A DNA stretch of 64,000 bases from the NCBI GenBank assembly GCA_958510825.1, contig OY294044.1, forward strand, positions 39,357,816 to 39,421,815. Direction: 5' to 3'. The position numbers were made by a program, and so were the translations under genes. The notes beneath the pieces are model-generated. The model was not told the origin of the DNA. It did not search any database and saw only the letters and a list, made by a program, of their open reading frames with translations. Source of the DNA: Brachypterus glaber. Its lineage: Eukaryota > Arthropoda > Insecta > Coleoptera > Kateretidae. This document shows positions 56,016 through 64,000 of the stretch, piece by piece (positions within the stretch are counted from its first letter, which is position 1; each line of letters starts with the position of its first letter).

Positions 56016-56181
56016 GTATGTAAAATCTGTGTGATAGAGTAAATTATTATAAGGAAATTGTATACACATTATACGATTTCCAATGGATAGGGGGCTCTGC
56101 CGGACGGACACGGATTAAAGGAATATATTCTCCGCTTAATCTGCAATTTCGTATTTAGAATCTATCTGTTTCAATCTGTGA

Positions 56182-56956
56182 TTGTTTCAATTACTGATTG
56201 ATTTTAAAACCGATTTATTTTATAGGGTTATAGCGTTTTTAATGGTTTTAATTCAAACCCTGTTAACCGTCTATTATGCCAATGTACATTCGCTTTTATC
56301 ATACAACATTATAGTTTGGGGCCAATCTGTGGATATGGAAGATTTACTAATCATTCAGAAAAGACTGTTAAGAATTATTTTTAAATTAGGTTTCAATGTG
56401 TCTTGTCGTGAATATTTTAAAAACTATCGTATTTTAACTGTCGTGTCCATATATTTATTTAAGTTATTAATTTTTATTAAAAAAAAATGCAGTTCATTAA
56501 ATACTCACAAAAGTTTTCATGAGTATCCCACTCGAAACAGTAATCTTCTGGTTATTAAAAGATATAATTTGGCAATGCATAAAAAATCTCCTTATCATGC
56601 AGGCCAGTTTTATTATAATCTATTGCCAGAGTCTATAAAAATATTACCATTTAAAGCATTTAAAGCAAAAGTTAAAAAATTGCTCCTACAGGAAACAATT
56701 TACGGTTATAGAGAATTTGAAACCTTTGTCAAAACATGGAATTAAATTATTTTATATTGTTTCGTATTTTAACCCCTATATTTAATCGACATCATGTATA
56801 TGTATGTGAATATGTATTTATGTATATATATATCTTTATGTTTATATTTATGTTTATGTTTATATTTATTCATCTTATGTATACGCTTACCTTAATGTAA
56901 AATTATTTATCTTTGACGATGTCTATCTATGTAAAATAGCCTACGACAATAAAGTA

Positions 56957-56992
<36 letters not shown>
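56182..56992 (+). pseudogene. LINE C-terminal ORF and 3' end with (ATT)n tail
   Basis: The 187-codon open frame 56182-56745 contains VHSLLSYNIIVWGQSVDMED, LLIIQKRLLRIIFKLGFNVS, CREYFKNYRILTVVSIYLFK, HEYPTRNSNLLV and SPYHAGQFYYNLLPESIKIL. These are the C-terminal landmarks of CR1/Jockey-group LINE proteins (SYNIIVWG, QKRxLRII, YxTRxxxxL, YNxLPxxIK). It ends with a natural-looking stop, then AATAAAG and (ATT)n at about 56950-56992. The same region of the LINE at 38880-39218 is alignable in order but clearly different, so this is another family. The N-terminal side is diverged before 56260 and lost in the gap. This is the least damaged LINE C-terminus in the window. Confidence 0.82.
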
Positions 56993-56993
<1 letters not shown>

Positions 56994-57245
56994 TTAGAAA
57001 AAGCTAGAATATTATTTAAATATTAAAGTACCAGTAACGGTATCCATAAGATATTAGATATAATAGGAATGTGGATTTATGATGTCACAAACACGTTATT
57101 TTCGGGATGTCATTGTGTGATGTTATTAGGGGCGGACTTAGGACATCCCCACCATGCTACATTCTTGTTAAATGAGACTACAATCTTAACATCACATGTC
57201 ACATATTAACGTGACTTTCACGTGAATGTCATGTTATTTTGCTAC
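56993..57245. other. Spacer, no gene seen
   Basis: AT-rich DNA with repeated CACGT / ATGTCACAT-type words (57070-57235). No ORF. Confidence 0.4.
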
Positions 57246-57458
57246 CTGGGAGCTCTATGTGCAGAAGTTTGTTTTGGTTTTTTCTTGGTTTGGACTTTTT
57301 TTTAATGATGGGCGTTGGTTTACGTTAACGTTGTTTTGGCGTCTGTTTGTTTTTTTTTTGTAAAAAATGTTTTTTATTTAAAATAACATATTGAAAAACG
57401 GTTAGCGCATGCGCAGTTTATCCAAACGCTGCATAAAGACGATTCACTCACCGCAGTA

Positions 57459-58445
57459 ATGAGGAGAATCCAGCGCATGCGCACTGATTTTCTTATTTTT
57501 GTTTTAACGTATGTCAAAAATTATTTTAAGCTTATGTAACATTCTTTTGCAGAATTTTACAAAAATATCTACTTTTTTCTTATGCATATTGTTACACCAG
57601 GCGAGCATTTATTTTTTAATTAGCTAAAGCTAAATTATTTAGCCTAAATATCCTATTTGATTCCTAAAATATATCTGTATCTGAAAAATGCCTCCAATTA
57701 AAAAAAACACCAAACCAGCAAATTACCAAACCATTATTAAAGTAAACCAACGCGTTCCATTTAAAAAAAAAAACACCAAACCAGCAAACTACCAAACCAA
57801 ACCATTGTTAACTTAAACCAACGCCTCCCATTAAAAAAAGAACACACCAAACCAGCAAACTACCAAACCAAACTATTGTTAACGTAAACCAACGCCTCCC
57901 ATTAAAAAAAACACCAAACCAGCAAACTACCAAACTACTACTACCAGTACACTAGTTTTTTTGTTAGAATATTTAGCAAAATATTGTTAAAATACTCAAG
58001 AATTTCTGTTAGATTTTTTTAGTGGTTTGCTGTTTTGATGTTTGTTTTTTAATGGGAGGCGTTGGTTTACGTTAACAATGGTTTGGTTTGGTGTTTTTTT
58101 TTTTTAATGGGAGGCGTTGGTTAACGTTAATAATGGTTTGGTTTGGTAGTTTGCTGGTTTGGTGTTTTTTTTTTTTAATGGGAGGCATTTTTCAGATACG
58201 ATAATAGATATGAGGAGAATCCAGCGCACGCGCACTGATTTTCTTATTTTTGTTTTAACGTATGCCAAAAATTATTTTAAGCTTATGTAACATTCTTTTG
58301 CAGAATTTTACAAAAATATCTACTTTTTTCTTATGCATATTGTTACACCAGGCGAGCATTTATTTTTCAATTAGCTAAAGCTAAATTATTTAGCCTAAAT
58401 ATCCCATTTGATTCCTAAAATATATCTGTATCTGAAAAATGCCTC
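57459..58445. repeat. Direct repeat of about 240 bp at 752-bp spacing
   Basis: 57459-57700 and 58211-58445 share TGAGGAGAATCCAGCGC, TTTCTTATTTTTGTTTTAAC, TTGTTACACCAGGCGAGC and ATATATCTGTATCTGAAAAA with only a few differences (for example GCATGCGC versus GCACGCGC). Confidence 0.88.
57695..58190. repeat. 68-bp unit arrays, forward then inverted
   Basis: Forward units at 57695-57945: CACCAAACCAGCAAACTACC, AAACCAAACCATTGTTAACG, TAAACCAACGCCTCCCATTA. Inverted units at 58030-58190: GGGAGGCGTTGGTTTACG, TGGTTTGGTAGTTTGCTGG. Together they form a hairpin around about 57990. Confidence 0.85.
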
Positions 58446-58665
58446 CAATGAAAAAATAAAAAACACCAAACCAGCAAACTACCAAACCATTATTAACGTA
58501 AACCAACGCCTTCCATAAAAAAAAAAACACCAAACCAGCAAACTACCAAACCAAACCATTGTAACGTAAACCAACGCCTCCCATTAAAAAAAAAACACAC
58601 CAAACCAGCAAACTACCAAACCAAACCATTGTTAACGTAAACCAACGCCTCCCTAATGAAACAAA
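58440..58665. repeat. 68-bp unit array, forward, three units
   Basis: Same unit as at 57695, now following the second direct-repeat copy. Confidence 0.85.
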
Positions 58666-58689
58666 CTAGTAGAAACTAGTTAAAACTCG

Positions 58690-59930
58690 TAAAACCTTTA
58701 CAAGTTTTTATTAGGCTTTAACGAGTAAATGTATTTACTAATAAAAATTCTACGAGTTTGAGCGAGTAAATTCATTTAACGCGTTTCTACGAGTATTTTA
58801 ACTATATTTTTTACTATTTTTATACTTTTTTTACAATTATTTACTAGTTTTCTACGAGGAAATTTATTTACTTGTTTTAGCGAGTATTAATACACTTTCA
58901 TTTTACGAGTTTTTACTAGTTTTCTACGAGGAAATGTTTTTACTCGTCCCAGCGAGTAATATTAGATTTAATTTTTACGAGTATTTACTAGTTTTCTACG
59001 AGAAAATTTATTTACTTGTTTCGGTGAGTATTAATAGACTTTCATTTTACGAGTTTTTGCTAGTTTTCTACAAGGATTTTTTTTACTCGTCCCAGCGAGT
59101 AATATTAGATTTTATTTTTACGAGTATTTACTAGTTTTCTACGAGGAAAAGTATTTACTTATTTTAGCGAGTATTAATACACTTTCATTTTACGAGTTTT
59201 TACTAGTTTTCTACTAGGAACTGTTTTTACTCGTCCCAGCGAGTAATATTAGATTTTATTTTTACGAGTATTTACTAGTTTTCTACGAGAAAATTTATTT
59301 ACTTGTTTCGGCGAGTATTAATAGACTTTCATTTTACGAGTTTTTACTAGTTTTCTACAAGGATTTTTTTTACTCGTCCCAGCGAGTAATATTAGATTTA
59401 ATTTTTACGAGTATTTACTAGTTTTCTACGAGGACATTTATTTACTTGTTTTAGAGACTATTAATAAACTTTCATTTTACGAGTTTTTACTAGTTTTATA
59501 CGAGGACATTTTTTTACTTGTCCCAGCGAGTAATATTAGATTTTATTTTTACGAGTATTTAATAGTTTTCTACGAAGAAATTTATTTCCTTGTTTTAGCG
59601 AGTATTTATATACTTTCATTTTACGAGTTTTTACTAGTTTTCTACGAGGAAATTTTTTTACTCGTCACAGCGAGTAATATTAGATTTTATTTTTACGAGT
59701 ATTTAATAGTTTTCTACGAGGAAATTTATTCCCTTGTTTCAGCGAGTATTAATATACTTTCAATTTACGAGTTTTTACTAGTTCTCTACGAGGAATTTTT
59801 TTTACTCGTCCCAGCGAGTAATATTAGATTTTATTTTTACGAGTATTTAATAGTTTTCTACGAGTAAATTTATTTACTTGTTTCAGCGAGTATTAATACA
59901 CTTTCATTTTACGAGTTTGGTCAATTAGAG
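58690..59930. repeat. Tandem array, period about 144 bp (two ~72-bp half-units)
   Basis: ACTCGT(C)CCAGCGAG recurs at 58942, 59085, 59229, 59372, 59516, 59660 and 59804. Half-units alternate between a TTTACTCGTCCCAGCGAGTA type and a TTTACTTGTTTTAGCGAGTA type, both preceded by TTTTTACTAGTTTTCTACGA. The ACTCG...CGAGT pairs form short hairpins in every half-unit. Confidence 0.9.
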
Positions 59931-60060
59931 AATTGTATTTGCTTTAAAATGATGTATCACACGACCCCCCTTTCCATTAAAAAAACTAACCCCCGCCCCT
60001 CGAGGTGGAGTTGGAATTTTTTTATTATCATATTTACTTTACCTCAAAAACCCCTATATC
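59931..60060. repeat. Fused relics of the 8.1-kb MITE and the 121-bp satellite
   Basis: TTTAAAATGATGTATCACAC then GACCCCCCTTTCCATT matches the inner right arm of the MITE at 8093-8806. It is immediately followed by an inverted satellite piece (CCCCGCCCCTCGAGGTGGAG ... CCTCAAAAACCCCTATAT). Confidence 0.7.
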
Positions 60061-60398
60061 GTCAGGTCAGAGTTAGAAGATTCTATAATTTTTTTTTTGT
60101 TTTTGAGATTTAGGTGTTTTTAGGTTTGTATCTTTTATGAAATATACATTGTATATCTTTTGGATATTTTATAAGGAGCGCTTATGTGCAGCTCTATATG
60201 CAGCGTTTTGATAAACTGCGCATGCGCACGCTCATGCGCATGCGCTGTCCGTTTTTCAATATGCTATTTTAAATTAAAAAAAAAAATTATAAAAAAAAAC
60301 ACCAAACAGACGCCAAACCAACGTAAACGTAAACATTAAAAAAAAAGTCCAAACCAAGAGAAACCAAAATAAATTCCTGCACAGAGAGCTGCAACTAG

Positions 60399-60759
60399 GC
60401 GCTTGTATTTCATAAGATATCCATTTTATATTTAAAATGAGAATCCCCTGGATATCTATAAGATATCCGTTATAGATGAGACATCCTGTGGATACAGGGC
60501 TATAGCCCTGTACAGCTATAGCCCAGTAAACTGGATGTCCAGTGGATAGTGTCGCCTGGGGGTGTTCTGCGCATGTCGGTCTCGACGCTCGTGCGCCGTT
60601 GCGATCACGTGACGGATCGTCTCTGTACAGTTGGATCCGAAAAAAAAACAAGATTGAAAATTTAGTTGCGTAAATTCAACAATTACAATACAAACAAAGA
60701 CGTTGTCATGTTGACAATATTTGTCAAAATTACTTATAATAATTATAAAGTAATTAGAA
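60399..60759. other. Spacer with short palindromes and a GC-rich patch
   Basis: ACAGGGCTATAGCCCTGT near 60497 is a perfect 18-bp palindrome, followed by a partial copy. 60550-60640 is GC-rich (GACGCTCGTGCGCCGTTGCG) against an AT-rich background and might be a promoter-proximal region of the fragment that follows; that is speculation. Confidence 0.4.
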
Positions 60760-61184
60760 ATGCGTTAAGAAATGTTAAGAAATTTCAAACTATTAGTATA
60801 TTGGAAGCAGGATGTACGGAAGTGATTGTGGCTAGTGATCTTTATAGAGACCTTTAATTGTTGCAGGGTTATTTAATGTTTCGGAGAGTTGTGTTAAGAT
60901 CATAGATAAAAGAATAATGGTTAAGATTGAAGAAAAAATAGATGGGGGAGGAAAGGGCGTGCAGACTCGGAAAGAAAGAAGATATCAAATGAAATACAGG
61001 GTGAAAATTTACTTAATTATTTGAGAGAATACCATTTACAAGAAGCGGTGCATGCTATAAAAAATACAAATTTTCCTGGGTCAATAAACATCGCCCGTCG
61101 CCGCATCGATAGTTCCAAGATTAAAAAGCGAAAAAAAAAACCTCCGGAAAAACTGGAAAAACTTTTTTTTAAACGAAAATCATA
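60760..61184 (+). pseudogene. Possible Tc1/mariner-like N-terminal DNA-binding fragment
   Basis: One frame reads TISILEAGCTEVIVA (60785-60830). A neighbouring frame reads VAGLFNVSESCVKIIDKR (60865-60920), a helix-turn-helix-like pattern. A third, uninterrupted for 64 codons to a TAA near 61184, reads LLNYLREYHLQEAVHAIKNT, FPGSINIARRRIDSSKIKKR and a basic tail. ILEAG-x-T...VA-x-x-F-x-V-S then I-x-x-ARRRI is the arrangement of the paired HTH region in Tc1/mariner transposases. No catalytic domain follows. The match is short and frameshifted, so other DNA-binding origins are possible. Confidence 0.4.
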
Positions 61185-61815
61185 ATTTTCATAAATTATA
61201 TTTGGTTAGTAAAGTTAAAATTTTTATTTTTTCATAAGATTTACTAAATATTGTGTTTTAATTTTTGATTTGATTAAATATTCTAAATGTTTTTTCAGTT
61301 TATTATTTATTATTAAAAAAATAATAATTATTATTTTTTTAATATTCGACATTATTCGCATGCATTTTCTGTAATAAACTTTGAAAAAACTGACAATTAA
61401 TTGTCAAATTAACCTAACCTATTTCTTAAAATCTTACTTAAACTATAAAATAATTAGTAAAATTGACATTTTAGCATATTTAAATCTTGCGTTTTTTGTA
61501 AGTCCGGGGCCGGTGCGCATAAGGTCCACACTAGTACGACTTTTTTTTTTAATTAGCTAAAAGTACTCACTTTTACAAGTATTTTCGTGAAAAAAAATTT
61601 TGCGGAATATTCGTAAATAAACCAGAAATTATTTTTTTAAAAGTGCAAAAATCAAACGAATTTAACCTTAAAAAGTACGTAATGAGGTGCGATGTTGCCA
61701 GATTGGGCAAATTTTCCACATTTCAATGTATTATTGTTATAGTATTAATTTTACCACCTCCACCGCTTTTTGTAGAGTTCCAGTCAAGTATATACGTAGT
61801 ACGTTACTGCAGTTA
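61185..61815. other. AT-rich spacer, no gene seen
   Basis: A/T tracts; nothing coding or repetitive recognised except a GTCCGGGGCCGGTGCGC patch near 61502. Confidence 0.4.
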
Positions 61816-61950
61816 GGGCCACTTGCACCAATGATGATTTAACTTTAAACTTGGATTAAATTGACGGCCGACCAATCATAACGCAGCATTTTTAACTTAA
61901 ACTCGGTTTGGCTGAGATAATCCCGTACCAAAAGTTGGTGCAAGTGGCCC
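61816..61950. mobile_element. PIF/Harbinger-type MITE, 135 bp, copy 2
   Basis: GGGCCACTTGCACCAA / TTGGTGCAAGTGGCCC termini with TTA at 61813-61815 and 61951-61953. Same length as copy 1 and the same interior (AACGCAGCATTTTTAACTTA), with a few substitutions. Confidence 0.88.
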
Positions 61951-62039
61951 TTAGTGCATCTACTTGACTGGGTTAATAGAATCAATACTTCTGCTTCGCT
62001 CTATAATTATTGTAAATAAAACCTAATTTCATAAAAAAA

Positions 62040-62360
62040 AGTAGGCACAAAACAAACGTTAAGGTAAACCAACGTTGCCGATTAAAAAAAAACACACAAA
62101 CCAGCAAACTACCAAACTAAACCATTGTTAACGTAAACCAACGCCTCCCATTAAAAAAAAACACCAAACCAGCAAACTACCAAACCAAACCTTTGTTAAC
62201 GTAAACCAACCCCTCCCATTAAAAAAAAACATCTAACCAGCAAACTACCAAACAAACCAACGTTAAGGTAAACCAGTGTTGCCGATTAAAAAAAAACACC
62301 AAACCAGCAAACTACCAATAAACCAACTTTAACGTAAACCAACGTTTCCCATTAATAGCT
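62040..62360. repeat. 68-bp unit array, outside the foldback element
   Basis: Four to five units of the family seen at 57695 and 58440 (CACCAAACCAGCAAACTACC, GTTAACGTAAACCAACGCCT), here 1.6 kb beyond the right end of the composite element. Confidence 0.85.
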
Positions 62361-62697
62361 ACCAAATCAAACAAAAAAAACAACCTTACAAATAAAAAAT
62401 ATATTCTTAATAGTTAAAAAAGTATAAATAAACTTAAAAACAATATTTTAAAAAAATAATTAAACAACATTCTTAGTACATAATAAAAAAAAACAAATAT
62501 TCTTAATAAAAAATAAAAAAAATCACAAAATAAAACATAAAAGGAAAAACATAAATTTAAATAATAATGGATATAAATAAATAAATAAATAAATAAAGTT
62601 TAAAACAAAACAACATTCTTAATATATAATAAAAAAACAAATATTCTTAATAAAAAATAAAAAAAGTCACAAAATTTGACGAAAGGAAAAAAAACTA
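62361..62697. other. A-rich low-complexity DNA
   Basis: Two copies of an AACATTCTTAxTAxATAATA, AAACAAATATTCTTAATAAA sequence (62465 and 62608) and (AAAT)n near 62575-62597. No gene. Confidence 0.5.
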
Positions 62698-63209
62698 TTA
62701 ATACCTCTCACTAATGTGTACAAGTAAATTTTTAAAGCGATCAAGGGCTGTCCTTCCAAAAAATTACCTCCACATAAATTGATCTATGTATTCACTTAAA
62801 AAAGGTGAGGACATTACCCCCAATCTCCTTAAGTACGTTTTAAGGGAGGACCAATAGCCCTCTACATGATTGGTGCGCATACCAGTATCTCGGTCCCAAA
62901 AATGTCTGGAATGGTTTACCCTCTGATGTGTATAGCCCAAACGATTTAACGTATTATACGCCCGCCACTCGTCTGTCCATATTTCAGATCCCTCCGAATT
63001 ATGGGAATTAAAACCCTTCGTGAACGATTGGGCACAAAACAAACAAACCCTTTTTTTTCGGCAACATCGTATATTCCCAATACCCACTGCTGCGGAACTA
63101 AACGACCCCTATTATATTTTCTCTTGACTAAAACTGATTCGTCAATTTGAACGTTTCTGCCCGGCCCACCTAAAAATGAATTAAAATTTAAAAAACTTGA
63201 TGAATGCAT
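62698..63209 (-). pseudogene. Merlin (IS1595-like) transposase, catalytic domain with frameshift
   Basis: Frame 63209-62946 reads LGGPGRNVQIDESVLVKRKY, NRGRLVPQQWVLGIYD and NRSRRVLIPIIRRDL, with the first catalytic Asp in QIDES. Frame 63087-62764 continues SEGSEIWTDEWRAYNTLNRL (second Asp), GYTHQRVNHSRHFWDR, GMRTNHVEGYWSSLKTYLRR (catalytic Glu) and YIDQFMWR. A stop follows and then FFGRTALDRFKNLL to TAA at 62698-62700, so the natural C-terminus is about 20 residues longer. GGPGxxVEIDES...KRKYxRGR and HTQxVExxWSxxK are the family signature of Merlin/IS1016/IS1595 transposases, which cut and paste DNA with 8-9 bp duplications. One frameshift near 63000-63080 and one in-frame stop break it. TTTTTAG just before GTGGGCCGG on this strand (plus about 63166) could be an intron acceptor. 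The N-terminal zinc-finger/HTH region is not visible. Confidence 0.85.
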
Positions 63210-63244
63210 TAAAAATTAAAAATTACCCAAAAGGAATGTTAGGA

Positions 63245-64000
63245 TAAGTCCTGCGCCGGTCAAGAGTGCGTACTCTAACCCCCAAGGGGTTAGAATTTTG
63301 TTTGAATGTGGAAACTAGTAGGGCCAGAAGCCAAAAGATGACTAATCAAACGGAAGAAGAAGTTCATGTGATCCAGAAATCTGCAGTTTTGAGTAATAAA
63401 CCAGCCAATTTTAATCAGCGTAAACAGCAAAAGGGGAAAATGTACCATCAACAGCCCAAGAGATGTTCCAGATGTGGTTATGAACACCAGTACAACAAAT
63501 GTCCAGCTTTTGGAAAGACCTGTAAAATGTAAAAATCGCAACCACTTAGCAAAAATGTGCAAGGTAAAAGTAAATAATTACGATAAAAAGTCAATTTATA
63601 AAAAAAATTATACACATGAGGATAAAAAAAATGTAAACGAACTTAATCTTTTTGATAACCCTGAAACTAATTTTTTATCAACTGATTTTTATAGAAATTT
63701 TGAAAACGAAAACGAAAATAATTTTATGTTTATGGCACCTATCACCTATCAGTAAACAAGGGAGTCATGGGGAATCAGGGACACAGGAGATGACAATACA
63801 AGGACAACAAATCAACATCAAGCTGGATACGGGGGCTATGGCAAATGTTCTACCTAGAAAATTTCTTAAGGTAATAAATTTTCGTATTTCTGATTTAAAT
63901 AAAACTGATATTAAATTAAATAGTTATTCTTTAAATAATATTCCAGTCATTGGCAATTGTTATTTAAATTGTAGGGTAAAAAATGTTTTCAAAAAAGTTT
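63245..64000 (+). CDS. Ty3/Gypsy-type retrotransposon, gag C-terminus and protease, runs off the window
   Basis: The frame from 63248 reads like the end of a capsid/gag (LTPKGLEFCLNVETSRARSQ), followed by a basic linker and nucleocapsid knuckles CSRCGYEHQYNKCPAFGKTC and CKNRNHLAKMC; a frameshift lies between them near 63525. After an acidic spacer (63550-63755) the aspartic protease begins near 63765: INIKLDTGAMANVLPRKFLK, with the DTGA active-site triad and the usual hydrophobic flank. Reverse transcriptase and integrase would follow beyond 64000. The Cys-x2-Cys...His...Cys doublet with PAxGKxC is typical of the Ty3/Gypsy group abundant in invertebrates (Mag-like lineages). The 5' side is truncated at about 63245, next to the Merlin element, with no LTR seen. 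Frameshift(s) suggest a dead copy. Confidence 0.8.

Larger units (their letters stand above)
57246..60398. mobile_element. Foldback-like composite element, about 3.15 kb, with internal tandem arrays
   Basis: Left end AGCTCTATGTGCAGAAGTTT, then TTTTGGTTTTTTCTTGGTTT, through CATATTGAAAAACGG and GCGCATGCGCAG. This is the inverse of the right end 60190-60398 (CTGCGCATGCGCA, CCGTTTTTCAATATG, CCAAACCAAGAGAAACCAAA, CTGCACAGAGAGCTGC). Inside are a direct repeat (57459-57700 = 58211-58445), forward and inverted arrays of a ~68-bp unit, and a 144-bp tandem array. No ORF. Inverted ends loaded with tandem repeats recall Foldback/Galileo-type elements, but I found no transposase and no clear target duplication, so the class is open. 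Confidence 0.65.

Noticed and set aside
55571..56023. Open frames spanning the second run of N
   Set aside because: The part before 55816 is real retroelement coding sequence, but continuity across N cannot be claimed.
60274..60651. 125-codon minus-strand open frame
   Set aside because: Overlaps the right end of the foldback-like element and short palindromes; composition is mixed and no motif is seen.

Overview
This window is repeat-dominated nuclear DNA from a eukaryote, most likely an arthropod and probably an insect. The sequence is AT-rich and poor in coding capacity. It is packed with non-LTR retrotransposons (Jockey/CR1-like, R1-like and others), Tc1/mariner, hAT, PIF/Harbinger, Merlin and Ty3/Gypsy remnants, foldback MITEs, satellites and large palindromes. 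Nearly every recognisable coding stretch is a broken transposable-element gene. The only plausible host coding sequence I see is one proline-rich exon at about 36202-36417, with clean splice signals. No rRNA, tRNA or CRISPR array was found. There are two 200-base runs of N (11616-11815, 55816-56015).

Layout. 1-7.1 kb: a repeat element, a Jockey-like LINE tail, a long 121-bp satellite (about 3590-6420) and a small hAT-type MITE. 7.1-13.1 kb: a deletion derivative of the first element, a Tc1/mariner-type foldback MITE with TA duplication, a 624-bp hAT-like element with perfect 8-bp duplication, a mariner-like transposase pseudogene cut by the first gap, and a 1.17-kb near-palindromic MITE. 13-18.1 kb: a 140-bp tandem repeat, a LINE fragment whose 3' coding region is present three times in tandem, and a 509-bp near-perfect palindrome carrying a hammerhead-like motif in both arms. 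18-22 kb: diverged tandem repeats with no genes. 22.4-32.9 kb: a nested inverted-repeat domain that frames a degenerate zinc-finger-like gene with its own inverted repeats and a CR1-like LINE. 32.9-38 kb: an internally deleted R1-like LINE, the host exon, a second copy of the palindromic MITE and a Jockey-like LINE fragment.

38-55.8 kb is the most interesting part. A unit of about 5.8 kb occurs three times in tandem, nearly identical, with (ATAACG)n arrays at the junctions. Each unit holds a minus-strand LINE interrupted by an 866-bp insertion with a 12-bp target-site duplication. The insertion is made of 354-bp monomers, each containing a well-formed type I hammerhead ribozyme (two with an intact core). 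This is the architecture described for metazoan retrozymes, small non-autonomous retroelements that spread through self-cleaved circular RNA. The middle ribozyme carries a core mutation, and the last is fused to an inverted copy that makes helix I fully self-complementary.

56-64 kb: a LINE 3' end, a 3.15-kb foldback-like composite with internal tandem arrays, a Tc1/mariner-like DNA-binding fragment, a PIF/Harbinger MITE (sister of one at 27 kb), a Merlin (IS1595-like) transposase with all three catalytic acidic residues but a frameshift, and the 5' part of a Ty3/Gypsy gag-pol that runs off the end. Functionally the window is a record of layered mobile-element insertion, inversion and local amplification in what may be a long intron or intergenic region around the single host exon.
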